Shown piece by piece: positions 62,491-64,000 of a stretch of DNA of 64,000 bases. Both the position numbers and the translations under genes were made by a program. The notes under the pieces were generated by a model. It saw nothing but the letters and a program-made list of their open reading frames with translations, was not told the DNA's origin and searched no databases. This DNA comes from Paucidesulfovibrio longus DSM 6739 (GTDB lineage: Bacteria > Desulfobacterota > Desulfovibrionia > Desulfovibrionales > Desulfovibrionaceae): assembly GCF_000420485.1 (NCBI RefSeq), contig NZ_ATVA01000015.1, positions 310,001 to 374,000 of the forward strand. The letters run 5' to 3'. Each line of letters begins with the position of its first letter. The first letter of the stretch is position 1.

Positions 62491-63108
62491 TCAGGCCGCG
62501 TTAGTCGCATACCGCCACCAGACCTTGCGTTCCGGATCCCAGCGGAAGCCCGCCTGTTTGAGCATTTCGCGCTTGTTGCGGGTGTCGCCCGTGGCCGTGA
62601 TGCACTCCCGCCCGTCCTGGGCCGCAACGCTCTGGTACTGGACGCCGTCGAGTCGCGGCAGGGCCTGCAACGGTGCGGCTGGCTTGGACTGCGGTTTTGG
62701 GGGCATGGCCCCCTGCGCGTCGTCGTCCTGCTCCGTCACCAGCCCCACCAGGGTCGAAAGCGCATAGCGCCTCGCATAGGTCAGAGCGGAGCCGTAGCCT
62801 TGCGGATCGGCCTTGGGCAGCGGCATGACCATCATGGACGACTGCCATTCACCAGACTCCGCATGGACCAGCTTGGTCACGAGACCGAGATGCCCGGTCT
62901 CCGCCGGAACAGGGTATTGCGCCACCCACACGCCCTGCACAAGCAGCGCCTCGCGGCAGGTGTCCATCACGGAATTCAGGGTCGCGTAGCGGCTTTTGGT
63001 GAACGGATTCTCCCGGTCCTTCTGCGCATGCGGAAGTGCTTGCTGGACCTGAAGCATGGCCTTGGCCAGATTGGTGATCTCTGGGGAATGGAAACTTTGC
63101 ACCTGCAT
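62491..63108 (-). CDS. ERF-family single-strand annealing protein
   Basis: The 205-residue protein has the ERF core: 'EITNLAKAMLQVQQALP', 'NPFTKSRYATLNSVMDTCR', 'GLVTKLVHAESGEWQSS' and 'PQGYGSALTYARRYALSTLVG'. ERF proteins anneal complementary single strands in phage-type recombination. A C-terminal extension ends in 'GFRWDPERKVWWRYA', a short Trp-rich motif found as an add-on in other mobile-element proteins. It is the first gene of a seven-gene operon and has a strong CAAGGAGGGAG ribosome site. Upstream 63109-63236 is AT-rich and probably holds the promoter. Confidence 0.88.
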   Translation of the reverse strand: MQVQSFHSPEITNLAKAMLQVQQALPHAQKDRENPFTKSRYATLNSVMDTCREALLVQGVWVAQYPVPAETGHLGLVTKLVHAESGEWQSSMMVMPLPKADPQGYGSALTYARRYALSTLVGLVTEQDDDAQGAMPPKPQSKPAAPLQALPRLDGVQYQSVAAQDGRECITATGDTRNKREMLKQAGFRWDPERKVWWRYATNAA

Positions 63109-63236
63109 ACTCCCTCCTTGAATAGTGATTGGCTGAGCGCTGACAACACGCGCCAGCTTAGAAAAAGCCTGTGATTCAAGGAGATAATATATAGGTGAAA
63201 TGGGTTGAAATGCGTTTTTAGTTTACAAAGCCAATA

Positions 63237-63298
63237 GGCTAGAGCACCAAATTCCTAACCTCGGTGTCGCAGGTTCGAATCCTGCCAGTGAAGTAGCC
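63237..63298 (+). tRNA. tRNA-Arg(CCT)-like remnant, probable att site or pseudo-tRNA
   Basis: The + strand contains AGAGCACC (end of a D-arm), the anticodon-loop sequence ATTCCTAA (63251-63258), and a perfect T-arm GCAGG-TTCGAAT-CCTGC (63269-63285). The anticodon stem does not pair, the 5' acceptor and D-arm start are absent, and GGCTA and TAGCC at the ends are complementary. It is a decayed tRNA or an attachment site. It closes the accessory region opposite the tRNA-Arg-like gene at 44507, but in inverted orientation. Confidence 0.55.
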
Positions 63299-63328
63299 CC
63301 CATTTCGACCGGACAGCAATGTTTTCTC

Positions 63329-63805
63329 TCAAGCATTCAACCGCCAGATACTGAAACTCAAAGCACACGCAAAACTGACCCAGATCAAGTATGGAACCAA
63401 AAGTACGGCTGCGAGACGGGAAATTCGGAAGAATAAGACAACCGCGAGCGTGAGCAATGGCAACAAAAGAGCCACCACCAGGAAACCAAGCAAGGTATTT
63501 TTCAAACCAAAAAACAACGGGCTGAACGAGTAGTTGACCACCAGTTGTGAAAAATAGAGCAGCAACGCCAAGCCCTTTTTTTCAACCGAAGCGCGCAACA
63601 CGAGCCACAGCGCGCCCCCCATAGCCGCATACAACAGGGGCCAGACTGTTGGAAAAATCCAGGCCGGAGGGTAAAACGCTGGTTTGGCCAAAGTTCCTAT
63701 CCACTCCCCCGGCGGAAATAGAACCCCAATCACGCTGCCGCCCAAAACATGGGCACCGATGAGCAGCAATGCGTGGCCTTTAGATTGAAACCGTGTAGAC
63801 TTCAT
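63329..63805 (-). CDS. tspO: TspO/MBR family membrane protein
   Basis: The 158-residue protein has five helices and the TspO signature KPAFYPPAWIFPTVWPLLYA, followed by 'NYSFSPLFFGLKNTLLG' (the N-x-x-x-P-L-F-F element). TspO proteins bind porphyrins and act in tetrapyrrole or stress regulation; the native ligand here is unknown. It is just outside the island on the minus strand. Confidence 0.92.
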   Translation of the reverse strand: MKSTRFQSKGHALLLIGAHVLGGSVIGVLFPPGEWIGTLAKPAFYPPAWIFPTVWPLLYAAMGGALWLVLRASVEKKGLALLLYFSQLVVNYSFSPLFFGLKNTLLGFLVVALLLPLLTLAVVLFFRISRLAAVLLVPYLIWVSFACALSFSIWRLNA

Positions 63806-64000
63806 TTCGGGTAAAAGTCCTGGTTAGCGTTACGCATTGACAGCTGCCATGATCTCATGCCCCAGCGCCTACGAGGGGCGATTGCCTGTCGACACGAAAA
63901 AAGACGAGAAAACGTGTTTTATCCTTTTGCTCAAGCTCCTTAGGATAGCAGCGTCGACAAAGGGAGTATAGCAACTCGGTGTCCTGTTCTTCTCTGAGCA
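63806..64000. other. Non-coding sequence to the window end
   Basis: I see no supported gene, tRNA or strong hairpin here. The tspO promoter should lie in the first part, but no clear -35/-10 pair stands out. Confidence 0.4.

Larger units (their letters stand above)
42895..63298. mobile_element. Composite genomic island bounded by tRNA fragments
   Basis: From the tRNA/tmRNA fragment at 42895 to the tRNA-Arg-like remnant at 63237 the content is accessory: integrase, IS remnant, CRISPR-Cas and recombination genes. Codon use and GC are lower than in the flanks between 43 and 57 kb, and higher again in the ERF operon. The border repeats do not form a clean direct-repeat pair, so this may be several events in one hot spot. 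Confidence 0.5.

Noticed and set aside
42895-63298. Simple island with attL/attR direct repeats
   Set aside because: The tRNA-like pieces at the two ends are not direct copies (different RNA at the left edge, inverted tRNA-Arg at the right), so a single clean insertion cannot be claimed.

Overview
The window is GC-rich and resembles a chromosome segment of a delta-proteobacterium, probably a Desulfovibrio-like member of Desulfovibrionales. This is inferred from gene style: a multi-heme cbb3 oxidase, a pseudaminic-acid surface-glycan locus, many sensor kinases and plasmid-like accessory genes. No rRNA or other taxonomic marker is present, so the assignment is tentative. A lower-GC accessory block begins near 42.9 kb.

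1-17.8 kb is a minus-strand surface glycan locus. It encodes a pseudaminic acid (Pse) pathway: PseB (dehydratase), PseC (aminotransferase), a fused PseG-PseH (hydrolase plus acetyltransferase), PseI (synthase) and an SpsF-type cytidylyltransferase fused to a degenerate aldo/keto-reductase-like domain. Interleaved are a PIG-L deacetylase, a WbqC-family protein, two capsule-synthesis-like proteins, a GT4, two asparagine-synthetase-like amidotransferases and an MsbA-type flippase. 18-26.6 kb is a second glycan/lipid block: GT9, an overlapping four-gene operon (helical-toroid-like protein, YbhN-type membrane protein, FrhB-like protein, GT2), a polytopic GT-C-like protein and a GT4.

26.8-42.7 kb is core-type sequence: a CheY/Rcp1-like regulator, MscS and CorA channels, a DEAD-box helicase with a structured leader, two tandem hybrid histidine kinases (the first apparently frameshifted near its end), a cbb3 oxidase operon (ccoN, a five-heme ccoO fusion, ccoS, a short heme-less CcoP-N protein), a secreted small protein and a pentapeptide-repeat membrane protein.

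42.9-63.3 kb is a composite mobile region. It starts with a tRNA/tmRNA 3'-end fragment, a tyrosine integrase, a degenerate tRNA-Arg(CCT) with its own terminator and a repeated att-like core, and an IS3 remnant. Then comes a complete type III-A CRISPR-Cas locus (cas6-cas10-csm2-csm3-csm4-csm5-cas1-cas2, 16 repeats/15 spacers, and a TIGR02710-type CARF-HEPN effector beyond the array). Cas10 keeps both its HD and GGDD motifs, and the effector keeps an R-N-x5-H motif, so cyclic-oligoadenylate signalling looks intact. A divergent minus-strand operon follows: ERF annealing protein, PD-(D/E)XK nuclease, CobS-like AAA+ ATPase, DUF3150 protein, CobT-like metalloprotease/vWA protein, a zinc-ribbon/glycine-zipper protein and a 67-residue membrane peptide. 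This operon is the best candidate for an under-described system. It is closed by a second tRNA-Arg-like remnant, after which core sequence resumes with tspO.
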